From the NCBI RefSeq assembly GCF_001949145.1, contig NW_019091364.1:985434-1049433 (forward strand): a stretch of DNA of 64,000 nt, in the 5' to 3' direction. The position numbers and the translations under genes were made by a program. The notes under the pieces were generated by a model that did not search any database, was not told the DNA's origin, and saw nothing but the letters and a program-made list of their open reading frames with translations. Position 1 is the stretch's first letter, and every line of letters starts with the position of its first letter. Origin of the DNA: Acanthaster planci. Taxonomy: Eukaryota; Echinodermata; Asteroidea; Valvatida; Acanthasteridae. Shown here in pieces: positions 38,042 to 49,900 of the stretch.

Positions 38042-39126
38042 AAAACAACAAAGAAAAGGGGAATCCGAATTCTAGTAACAGGAAAACGGTATTCCATGAA
38101 GACTGCGTGCAGAAAGGGTGGATGATTTCTGAGAATAAGGTCGCACACACAAACCTGAAACACCATAAGGTGGAAAAGCGCCCTCATGTCGAGTCGATGA
38201 CAACGTAAGGATTGCATGGGGGTGAATATAATAGAAAAAATGATCAACTCATTCGGCGATCATATGACATGAATGCGCGCAATATACGTCTTTGCTTTCG
38301 TCAAATTTATTTTTGTCATTCATGCCAATTATCATGGAGTCATGGAGTCAATACAAGTTAAAGTCAGAAACGCCCGCCTGCATAATATTGCAGACTGAAA
38401 AGTTTGAGCATTCGAGAAACGTGCAAAGACACGAGACGAGCAACGTCGATTGTTTACCCGGAGATTCTTGGTTTGTTTCTCATTTGTCACTCGTTTTCGA
38501 TGGTACCAGCATATCATTGTTTTGAACATGTCAGTGATACTAAATTTATCGGTCGTAAATAATTATAAACCACGATTTCTTTCCCCGCGTAGTTAGAAAG
38601 GACGCCATGTTTACGACTCAGTTCACAGTGGATACATTAATCACCCATCGCTGCTCGTTGAATAAAAGAAGTACCAATAAGGGGGGGGCAAATACAAAAA
38701 TAGTCTGGAAAAGCCAAGCGTACCTTTTCAAGAACGAGGGCTAAGTACCACAAACCTCCTCCTTTATCATAAGATCGAGTAATCCTGGACCTGATTTTTG
38801 TTTCCAGGTCGCTTGCCATCTGGTTTTCCATCGCACTATTTATAATAATGGTTTCTATAGTGATGATGTAGAGATTAATTACGGGATGATCATTTTCATC
38901 AGATGGTGTGCTATGAGTACCATTATTGTGTTACAAATAATTGATGATGTATCGAGTAGAAGGTGTCCCGGCAATTCGTTTGTATCCCTAGTCAAGCGTG
39001 AACTTGCCGCCTACTAACTTGTTTTGGCTGCTTGAGGTCACTTGAACATGTTTGGAAAACCTTCATGATGTGAGTACTATTTATTCAAATTTTGTGCAGA
39101 CATCTTGAAGTGTGGACAAGGGTATT

Positions 39127-39523
39127 TTAACCCTAAAAAGAGCCGGGACGGCCCCCCACACTCAACTCTCCAATATCCAATTATTTATAATAACTCTTTG
39201 AGGTAATTTTGACACCTTTTTTTCTGCAAAAATCGACCTACAGTTCTCGTGCAATGCGCATTTCCCGAGACGGGTCAGCCAAACGTATGCTGTGCTATAG
39301 ATGCACGCGTGTATCCATACACTAGCACGCATGTAGCCATGAATTTCAAATGACTGATTCAGTTACACATTTACACAAACTTCACATTCGTAATGAGTGT
39401 CTATACATGCATGTCAAGTAAAAAAAAATCGACCGTGGCACAGCCCAGTTCTTGGGGGTGGATCCGCGCCCCCTCTCCCGGCTGAGAGATGGGCCAAAAA
39501 TGACCCGGCTCTTTTAGGGTTAA
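39127..39523. mobile_element. ~400-bp element with terminal inverted repeats
   Basis: The left end ttaaccctaaaaagagccggg is mirrored by the right end cccggctcttttagggttaa, with one base of slippage in the A run. The interior is GC-richer than flanks and has no ORF of note. Probably a non-autonomous DNA transposon in the spacer between the two genes. Confidence 0.72.
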
Positions 39524-40842
39524 GGTAGAACATTTCACGAGTTCCAGTCTCTTTTACTATTTCTTCGAATACCTTTCATATCCTCATACATATTCTCTTA
39601 TTTATGAAGTCCAAAATGACCGGAATGGTGTTTATATTAAATATCTTATTTGACATAAGTCGGAGGAAAAAATGGCGGCCAGTGAATCTGCCGACAAGGA
39701 ATGACGCCAAAGAAGCTCGCACATCTGAGGGCGCTGTTTTAATTTGGGATCCTTTGGATTGATCTGTACAACTTGAGAATAATGTACACGCAACGACAGA
39801 AGTTTATTTTCTTAATATCCTCTGAATATTGTAGTCAGGAATGTCATATCACTAGTCACCAAAGATCGTATAGCGCCGAAGGCGCAAGATGAATAACTCT
39901 TCCCAGTGTAATTACCATAAGCGCCATTTAAGCAAGTGATACGCCTGCGTGGTTTACGGTAATGCTCGCTCAAATGGCGCCTAGCGGCGATTACAACGTT
40001 TTACGCATAGATCTATGGTTTTACATGTATTCGCAGTGAAGTTCTCCACCTTGCGCCGCTGGTCACCAAGTTAGGACTAGGACCAGACAATAGTGCAACA
40101 AACTTAAAGGTGTTTGTTGCTGCTGCCGTTGTTTGTTGTTTTGTTATGAACCACAATACAAAAGACGGGATAATTTTTACCATCATTAGCTCATTCCGTA
40201 ATGAACCTTATCAAGTTATAATTGTGTCAGCCGAATCTCATCATCGCTTGATTACGCACCCGGTACCCCCCCCCCTTGATGCGCGCCCATACGTATCATT
40301 CCAAAGGCACGTACGACATCAGTTTCTTAGAATCATCATGCATTCCTTTTTTTCTCTTGGAATCATCCTCCATCACCATCTTCCACCTGGCAAGGAAACA
40401 CCTCAATTATTATTATGAAAAATCTAATAAAAAACTCAAGGGCATTGGACCGGAAGTAAATCCTGGGTCAGAGGGAGCGCGATCGATCCTTTTCCACCTG
40501 GTATAATAGAAAATAAACGCATTTTGAAATCCACCCCCGCGTTTGATGTCTAGGCGCCCAAGAATGCGGGAGCATACACGTTTACACGGACGCGTGCATT
40601 TCTGGAACAGTGGGATCACGAGCTGTCACACGCTATACGAAAATAAATCGCGTGGATTCAATTTTCAGACAGGGGCTTGGCGAGTACAGCGATCAGAATT
40701 GTCAAAAATCGACTGGCTACCCAGTGGAGTTTTCCCGGACTTACTGGTGGTTAGACAACGGATCGAACTCATGATCGGGTAGTCGACATCCCAAGGAAAG
40801 ATACGGATCAGTACTAAAGACTTTTTGAATTTGAAATTGAGG

Positions 40843-40921
40843 ATGGAGATCGGACGCGGGTGCATTGTGTGTGTGATCTGGTGTCTAGCAACATGTTGGG
40901 CGCAAGACCCACTTCCACCAG
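40843..40921 (+). CDS. Integrin beta exon 1: start and signal peptide
   Basis: It encodes residues 1-26. The ATG at 40843 is the first ATG of the open frame; the frame is open upstream only through non-ATG codons. A hydrophobic stretch rich in Ile, Val, Cys and Trp ends in Cys-Trp-Ala before Gln-Asp-Pro, a likely signal peptidase site after A20. The donor follows a CCAG end (gtaaaa from 40922). Phase 1 matches exon 2. Transcription start is not visible. Confidence 0.88.
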
Positions 40922-43900
40922 GTAAAAAAGTACACCATTATTTTGTGCACGGCAATAGTTGGTTTACCAGTTATGATGTGGACTTGGAATTACCACTTTT
41001 AGGCTGATAGAGTGTAGCAAATCAGGGCCTGTCTGCGTAAATTGTCCACAAAATGATTAGTGTCACAATTTGGACTTTTCCCGATTAAATAAGGGCAGAA
41101 AAAACAGCCCTGTGCCTCCATGTCAAAATATTTAAACTTAAGGATGCCCTCTAAGTTGAGTTGAATGTGATTCCCCCCCCCCCATTTTTATGCTAGATTA
41201 ATACTTTATATTAGGATAAGGGAACTTAGGGAAGAGTTTCACAAACGGACATCACTAATTTTTCCCAAAGTAGTTGGCCTATATCAGCCATCAGAAAGTG
41301 ATGAGGGCGACGTGTCCCCAAATAAACTGAAAGCAGAGTCAAATTTTATTCCTTAATGTACGGTCTTTGCGTACACGCAGAATGCCTGCAAGAACCCGCT
41401 TGGAAAACTTACAACCATCTGTCTTTCTTTTGCTGCTTGGGGGTGCTCTTCAATTCATGGCGGATTCCCCGTGAACATAAAGAAAATGGAACTTGGACTC
41501 CCTTGGGAGCTCGTGCCACACGGGTTTAGTTTTGCTTTCAAAATAACTTTCCATTGGTCAGAATTCTCAACTTAGTTCCAACCATGTATCGTAACGTCTT
41601 ACTTCCTATTGGAAAGTGTATCCTGCATCCAGCGCTGAAGCCAAGTTCAAAAGTGTAGTTCGTTAAAACCATCCACTTTCCAGACACAGTGGAACATCAG
41701 ATGTTACATGTACCTTTCCTTCCATGATCCGAACTGTGAAAAAAAAAAATTAGAATTTCTCAGTGAGCTGGTGACTAAATTTCCCTTGAACCAGCTATGG
41801 CCATTTGGTTGTTAAATCTCTAAGGCCGTGTCTGAATCACTTTGCTATGGCTTGAAAATACACACAACCCTATGGGAACTGGCTGCAGCCACTACCATAA
41901 ACTTACACATAATTTTGAGCCACAGCCAGGTAATTTGGACACAGCCTTATACAGGACTTGATGCCACTCGTGAACCTGTCATTCAGTATTATGCCATACA
42001 TGTGGGGCTGATTAAAATGTATCGCATGAGAAAATTCCGCTGTGTTTGAAGTCAAGGTTCTGTGATTCTGCAATAGAAGCAAACTGACATGAGTTGATCT
42101 CATGATGACACCAAATCCTTTTGTGACAGTCCACCGATGTGGACAGTAAGATGTGATGACGGGGTGTCTACTCTTATAGAGCTACATGCATCAGAAGCAT
42201 ATTTACCGGTACTGTATGTGTTGGACAAAAAGGCCTAAAAAATGGTCTCAAGTACTGACAATTGACAACCAATAAATACCACTTCGTCTGGTATGGTGGT
42301 AATGTGTTTTGCTGTGAAGGAAATATCGTCTTCACTGAACAGATAATTATGTCATGAATTGGCTTCAATCCATAGGAAGTCCTGTCAGATCCCTAGAGAT
42401 GATTCCACTTACGGTATGTTACATGGATCTCTCGCTTTGAAAGTACACTGAGTCCAAAAGGAAGCAATGGGTATATACATGTAAAACAAAGCAAAACCAA
42501 ACAGAAGTAGGCGTTGTCTTTCAAATGCTTTTTTCCTTCTTCTTTCTTGATTTCTTTGTTGTGTTGACAAGCAAACCTGCTCAGTGTACATGTATTTATG
42601 GGACAACAATTTGACAGTTTCACTTTAACCTGCTCATGAAACTGATACCAGATGGTCTGATCCAGAACTGTGGCTCTTGAACTGTGAAATTCAACAGCGG
42701 TGTTCTCGGTAACCCAAGAGTAGTAGTCCCTTCAAGTCTGCATGATGTGGTTGGCCCCCCACTTGGGGACCTTCCTTGAACCTATCCATTCTAGTTTTGA
42801 TAATCAATGGGTTTGCCCGTAAGGAAGAATGCTGAAATGCTATACATGTACATGTTTTCTTTATCCAAATGGTCAACAAAATATGAAGTGTAAGTATACA
42901 AATGACCCATATGTACGGTACCTGTCAGCATAAATGTACACGCATGCACATCCACTCCCATGCTTTTGCCTGCATGCCTTTTACTACACTGTACATGTAT
43001 GTACGCACGTGTGCACACTTTGTATGCTGACTATGCTTTGTAGAATTCAAAGGCTGTCCATGATGACTCATAAATCCACATCGATGATTGTTTTCAGATT
43101 CTGAATATTTGAACGCTGCGTCTGAAATTTGTCTTTCCTGTTCCTCTCATTTCGGAGGAAAATTGACTCTACATTGTGTAAACTTCGTGTGTCACATGTA
43201 ATTAACCAATTTGCATTTCCCAAAAGTAGGTATTGTTTAAGTAACATTATCCTTGTCAACATGAGTTACAAGACATTGTAAGAGAAAATTGTCCGAGTTT
43301 CATCGAATTCTTCTTCATTCAATTTCATCATCTTTTTCTATGTGTCCAAGTTTATGTCCAGTTTGAAGACAGGTGCATGTACATGTACAGTACATTATGT
43401 TCAGAACATGGTAGATCGCTGTACCAATAAAGATTGTTCAATAGTGTAATGAATTTACATAGGGTTTGTACACTGTGTGGCCTTGCATACATTTTGTAAC
43501 TTGGCAGCCTTGAAAATCCAAACATGGTAAGCAGCAATGTTCCAAGGGCATTCAATCATCCTCTTGCCTGGCCTTTCACATTAGGTGGATTTGCAATGCA
43601 AGGTGAACAGGGGACTGGTTAAAACACCGTTTACATGTGTGACCTGTCACCCCAACTTTTCATTTGGATAGGAGAAGGGAAAGGATTTCTGTGATCAAGC
43701 TTGTTCTTTGCCCATTGAATTTGAAACCTCCACAAGGTCACGCTGGGGTCACACACTTTGTGCATGTTTGTGTGACCTCATCATGACCTCAGCACTCAAT
43801 CAGTGGGGAATCCATTGTTAAGTTATCGCAAACAGGAAGTTTGGTGAGCCGTTAGGTGTAGAGAATGTTCAAATAAGTCAAATGTAATGATGGTCAAATT

Positions 43901-46900
43901 AAAAGCCTACATGTAACTCAAAGCAGTATCCTTTCTCTGTGCTCTGCCCTTCTCAACATATTCTGTACATGTGCATTGAAAAAAAATTGGATATATCCTG
44001 ATCGATTTGGAATGTCTGCTAGTTATTCTTGAAGATATGTGTGTCTTGGAGTAATTGACTAAAGCAAAGAACAATTATAATTTGAAATTACAGTTTGAAG
44101 CATTTGTTACACATGGATGTCAATATATTACACTTAATATTTACATGTACATGTACTTTGGAATTTGTTTAAAAATTAATAAGAGTTACGCATGCACCTG
44201 TAACATACATGTTCAGCTTTGCATTGACGTTATTGGCCTTTAGCACATTATATAAAGGGTCATATTTTGTAATTGTTTACATTTGCTTAGTGTGGCACAG
44301 GGATGCCATGAATATTCATGTTCTGGTTTTCAATTTCTCCAACTCCAATTAATTATCATGAAAAGAGAAAGCCTGGGCATCAAGTTACAGTGTGTATGAT
44401 ATGAACAGGATTCGGTTTCTAGTTGCAGTAAATTTATGACTCCAGAACATTTGGCGTAGCAAAATATATTTGGTTCTTTTCCAGAGTAGACTAAATTAAA
44501 TCGCTTGCAGTGTTACCACAGAGCAAAGGTACATTACATTGTCAGCATGCACATTTATAAATGAAACGGCAGCATTGTGTAGGTACATTGACCAAGGAGT
44601 CTAGGAATTGTGCTACATGTGCATTGTGAATTATACAAAGTTTACAAACCTTCAGTCAGCTTAGTCACACATTACTGCCCCAGAGTGAATAACTGTGTCT
44701 TTTCAGTCATGAAAAATGATATTGGTGCATACATGAACTTGAAGGCTGTGGGCATTGTGAAAAAATAAAGAGTAAAACAGGTCCATCCTGATAATTTCAC
44801 TTAGATCTACCCGATGATACAGTTTCAGTTAAAGGTCATGTGACTAATCCTCTAGTCTGTACCTGAATAAACACACAGGTGTGCCCTATATGGCCTTGTC
44901 ACCCACACTACCAGAGATGACTTCCTGTTTGTTTTTGAGGTTAATACAAGATGTACTTTGCATAGTTTCATCTACACCATGGAGTGGTGATTAACACATC
45001 AAGTGTTCTACTGTGAGATGCCAACGATTATGCAAGAAGTACTGGTATTGTTTTTGAGAGGCTAAATCTGAGAAATAAAAGATGTGGCAGGCTAAAAATA
45101 CTTCTTGAAAAAAAAAAAAAAGGATGGTGACGTTTTTGCTAAGCATCCGAATGTTGTCATCTAACATTCCTTCCATGGAGATTCCATTAATCTTCCTCCC
45201 CACAAAATGTTGAGGCCACTGCATTAAGCATTAGACCTCGGCTTGTGATTAATGAAGATGTCGATGCAAAACGCTGGTTCATTTCGGAGTAAGGAGCATT
45301 AGTAATGCATTATGCCTGCCGTGATTCACAGTGCGGGCATGCCCGTCTGATTGACCTGGGTCGTAGCCAGCCTCAGCAGTGCACTGAGCACGGTTGGATG
45401 ATGACTCCTCGTCCTCATGGAACCAGCGAAACCATCCTTGAGATGGTTTTGTTGAGTAAGGAAGTGCACTGCAGGAGGAAACCGTGCACAGAGCTGAGTG
45501 TGTACTGACCACAAGGAGAATAGGTTGTGCAGATGTAGCATACGGTCGTCGAGGATACCCAGCTATGTACACTGGTGATTGGCTTACCTTATAAGGTGAC
45601 AGCAGCCAGTTGGATGTATGCGTATGTCTGAATGGAACACAAGGCTTAATGGGATTGACCCTTGAGATAGAGTATGGAGCATCTCATAAAATGAAATAAG
45701 CACTTTAGGAATTAAATTATAGGAAATGAAGAGATTGGTTTATGCGCAAAGCTACTTTGCATACAAAATTGGTTTTCAGGGTTAGAATGGAGTACAGGAA
45801 TACAGGTGCAGGTAGATGTGATCGGTAGAGATTTTATTTCTAACTCAGGTACGGTGTCATTGTCATCTATTAGCTGATTTGAAAAGGTGCAGTTTGTAGC
45901 ATACCATGGGCAGTGCATGCTGAAAGCCAGTATTACAAAGAAAAGACAAAAATACCTCAGCAAAGCAGCTGACTTGCACAATGAAAGGTATTCTTCCATT
46001 GCAGTAACAGACTAACAGTACATACATGTATGTGCTTTGTGTTATTCATGTGTATAGGAAAAGATCAGAACTTGAAGGTCAGAAATTGACAACATTAGAG
46101 AAACACGTCAGATTCACAGTTGATTATATTTCATGCCTTAAATGTAAACTGAATTAGAAGAACTTCTTAGTCTTTGGAATTGGGTTGATAATCTTTTAGT
46201 TCATTTCCTGAGGACGACCAGAGCACCCTGGCTGATACGTCAAGTTAACACTTACCGGTTCTTCTAAGAACCACACCTCTTCCAAAAAGAGATTGATACC
46301 ATGGTGTACCTGCAAGCCCTACATCTTATGTAATGTAACTTCCATCTTGCAAAGCTTCAAATCTTACCTATGGAAATCCTCCATGTACAAAAGCTTTTGG
46401 CAGATTTTGGCAGAATTGGGAGCAGCGTGGGACAAATCGTTGACAAAATTCCAATCAGTAGATTTGTACTGGTGTACCTCCAAGCTTGCACGTGTCTTTG
46501 TGCGAGAACATACACGGATCCCAGGTGTCACAGCCTTCACTTGATCAGATTATCAGACTATAATTCTGTAAATTCGGTGATAATTGGATTTTCGTGGATA
46601 GTCCACAAATTATTTCCAGGGGCTGAGAAGCTCCGTTCCTCATGTAAAACTCACCAATGAGATGGAGTCTTGCTATATTTGGAATAAAAAATGCACCGAT
46701 TGAACCTTGAGGTGATAAGGCAATGTTGTGAATGGTAAATGTTGTGTTCCGTATTGATATTTGAATCACAAATGTACAGGTACAGGTATTGAGATAAGAT
46801 ATGCAGAAAATGTAAATGTACAGTGTATAAAAAACACCTGCCAATGTCTGTTCTAACATGGCCACGTTTAGTAAAAGAGCAGTTAGGTCAGAAGTATTTC

Positions 46901-49900
46901 CGTGGTTGTAAGTACTTGTACTTTCAATGAATTCTCCACGACAGCAAAAACTGGCTTTTCATGGCATTGATACCGGTCGGCCGGTCATTATTTGCAACAG
47001 AGACAGGGCATGGACTGACACTCCCACATGTACATAATATAGTGGGTTTTGTTCTACACCCCATACCACGAGGTCATCCACAGTCAAGTTGGTAGAAGTC
47101 TTTCTTCATTCAGTGAATGAAACATGATGTAGGGCTTATTGCCCTTTGGTTGTGGTTTATCAACCTTTGATTTCATTTCAGAGAACTGAATGACAGAGTT
47201 ATGAAAATCGCTTGCCCACAGATTGTATATGCAATGCACAAAGCCACTGAAAATAAAATGTCACTATAAACAATCAGACATCTCTTTTTTTTCTCTCTCT
47301 CTCTTTCAAAGAATATGCAAGTTTAATCTGGAAAGTTGGTATTAAATGCCTGAATGCTTGATGATATGTGCTGCTCTGAGTCACATGTAGAATATACCTC
47401 CCATTCTTACACCTTTTTTGGTATCAGAAATAGATGTACATACCTGTGGTTGAAATTCAAATGTTTTTTACAGTGTCCAAACATCCTCTGGAGCTGTCAT
47501 TTCCGTTAATAAAGTTCAAAGGTTGTCTCGGCACCTTTCTGATCTTTGCCTGATTAGGCAACAATAGGGGAACTGGTGAAATCAGCAGAATCCACATCTT
47601 CTACTGCCAAAATCAACAAAATCTCACAAAATGGTTGTTTTTTTTTTGGCTTCCATTTATTCATCAGTATCTCAAAATCTCGTCATTCATCTACCGGTTC
47701 GTACCAGTATATGACATTGTTACTACATCTACATGAAATTGTTATTTATGTATGCATGCATTGTGTGTATACGTTACATGTATGTCATTTATACATGAGA
47801 TATTCCAAACCACATCTTTGATAGATTGTGATAAGAAAATAGTATTATTTGTCACATTCACAGTGAAGAAATGCCTGTATAGGCCTCTCTGAAAAGAAGT
47901 CACTTCCCACGGATTGCCACGTGCATCGGCATTTTTTAACTTCAATTTTTGTGACGAGCACGGGCTGTGCCGTATTTAGAACCTAACTGCATCAGTACGC
48001 ACGCAAATTTAGAACATTCTGCACAGCATGTGCACACGCACCTGTTGGTGTTGTATAAGCAGTTGCAATGTTCCTACAAAGACGGCATCTATTGAGGATT
48101 ATCCATCGTATAAATATATTTCAGGTTCCTTTTTTTTTTCCTTTTTTTCTAGCTGCTATTACAGACAGTATGTGCACAACTGCCAAGAGCTGTGATGAAT
48201 GTATCGTTAAAAGCCCACAATGCGGATGGTGTGAGTCCACGGTAAGATTTCCAGTGTTACCATCTTCTTATGAAATAAAAATCTCTTTTTTTTTAGTTTT
48301 GTAGCGAAGAGTCAAGCTGAAATCAGAAGCGGCAAGAGAATTTTTGCCTCTCAGCGTTTCTGCTGGCAAGCATGCCTTCACACATGTATCATGGAGAAAA
48401 ATTCCAAAGAATTTGGGGGTTGGAAATGTGATCATAGGGTCAGTTGCTATGTTTCCAAGGTGATTGATTAGATAAACTGAAATGATTACACTGAGATAAA
48501 CAGGATTACAAATCATGCACACTACATGTACATATCACAATTGCACAAGTGTACATGTGCCTTGGTGTCAATCAAATGAATCAAAACCAAACTTGTGCTG
48601 TATTTGAAAAGCAGGAGGAGGTTCTGACGATTCCGCTTTCAATTTTAGTACAGAAAGAAGATGTATTGGAGCTTTGTGTATTTTGTCCTGTTTTTCCTCA
48701 CGTTGATCTTTCTGTGCATATTTCCTGGTGTTCTGATGTGTATTCCAACACTCCTGATGGTCTGTTAGTATTTTAATTTCCAGGGCATTTTTGAATTAAT
48801 GTCGACTTTGTTTAAATATAGCAATAAATAATATGAGAGGACTGTGATAAAAATCACGGATTACTTGACCCCATTTATGTCAGAGTTGTGTGAATCATTG
48901 GAGCAGATAGAAAAACCACAAGCGGATAGTGCAGCTGGCTTCATGACAGCAGCACTGTTCTTGACCTTTGATCCCAAGCTACCTTAGTCCATGATCAAGT
49001 CCCTGCATGATTAGGGTTTATGACCAAGCAACATGGCACATTCACAGTTCCAAGCTTTCAACCTGTAGAACTGTTGATCACGAGCCAGTCTGTGAGGTCA
49101 TGTTTTATTTTTTTGTGGATGGTTTGATTACATCAACAGTGTCATCTTTAATGTGATTGGTATCCTTGATGTGAAAATCACATTCACTGCAAGATGGTTA
49201 TAGATAGACTCGTGGAAGTATTGAATTCTCGTTTTCAACTAAAAATCAACTTGAAGTAGGAATTTCACAACCAGCTGAAAAATAGTTTGTGAAATTCTTG
49301 TGGAGAAAAATGTTTCTGAAGGTCGGTCTGAATTTTTTTTTTCTCTTTGTAGGAATTTGATGATGAATCTTATTCAAGGTGTGATCTTGTTGAGAACCTT
49401 CGGCGAAGAGGCTGCAAAGAAGGCCTTAATTCTCCCAAGAATAAACTCACAATAGTAGAGGTGAGATATTGACTCCCGGTATCTCTTGGTAGTTGTCAGT
49501 AGGACTGCTCTCTTCTGGACTAGTAAACAATTCTCAGAAGGGAGCTAGACCAAACATTTCAAGTCAAGATAAAACCACAAAAAAAGCCTAGTTAGTCTGT
49601 AAAATGCAACCCACATGTGAACCTGAGGGAAGCTTGAACCCAGGTCAGAGAATTTAATGGAGAACAATAACGACCTGTCTGCAAAAATCCAAATCGTGCC
49701 CGTAGTTTGTGCCAGATTAGAAGGTGCTTTACTGTGCAGACTTTTCTTGGATTCTCCTCTTGAAGACTTCGTCTTGTTCAACCCCTGCAACCAAAGCCCT
49801 CCTTCAGTTTTTCAGTAACATTCATGCGCTGGTTAAGTTCTGCTACATGAACTCACGCATCAGCCCAGGGAATTAACGCTAATGTACGTGTAATTGACTG

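Larger units (their letters stand above)
37701..40842. promoter_or_regulatory. Spacer between two divergent genes, probable promoters
   Basis: It lies between the candidate 5' exon of the minus-strand gene and the integrin ATG. CpG is more frequent here than in the introns, especially from 40440 to 40840, which probably includes the integrin 5' UTR. Includes a retroelement-like end (37940) and the TIR element (39127). No TATA box or specific factor site is claimed. Confidence 0.4.

Noticed and set aside
45279-45572. Minus-strand ORF in a CpG-richer patch of integrin intron 1
   Set aside because: Both strands are open over the same stretch and there are no convincing splice sites; composition alone explains it.
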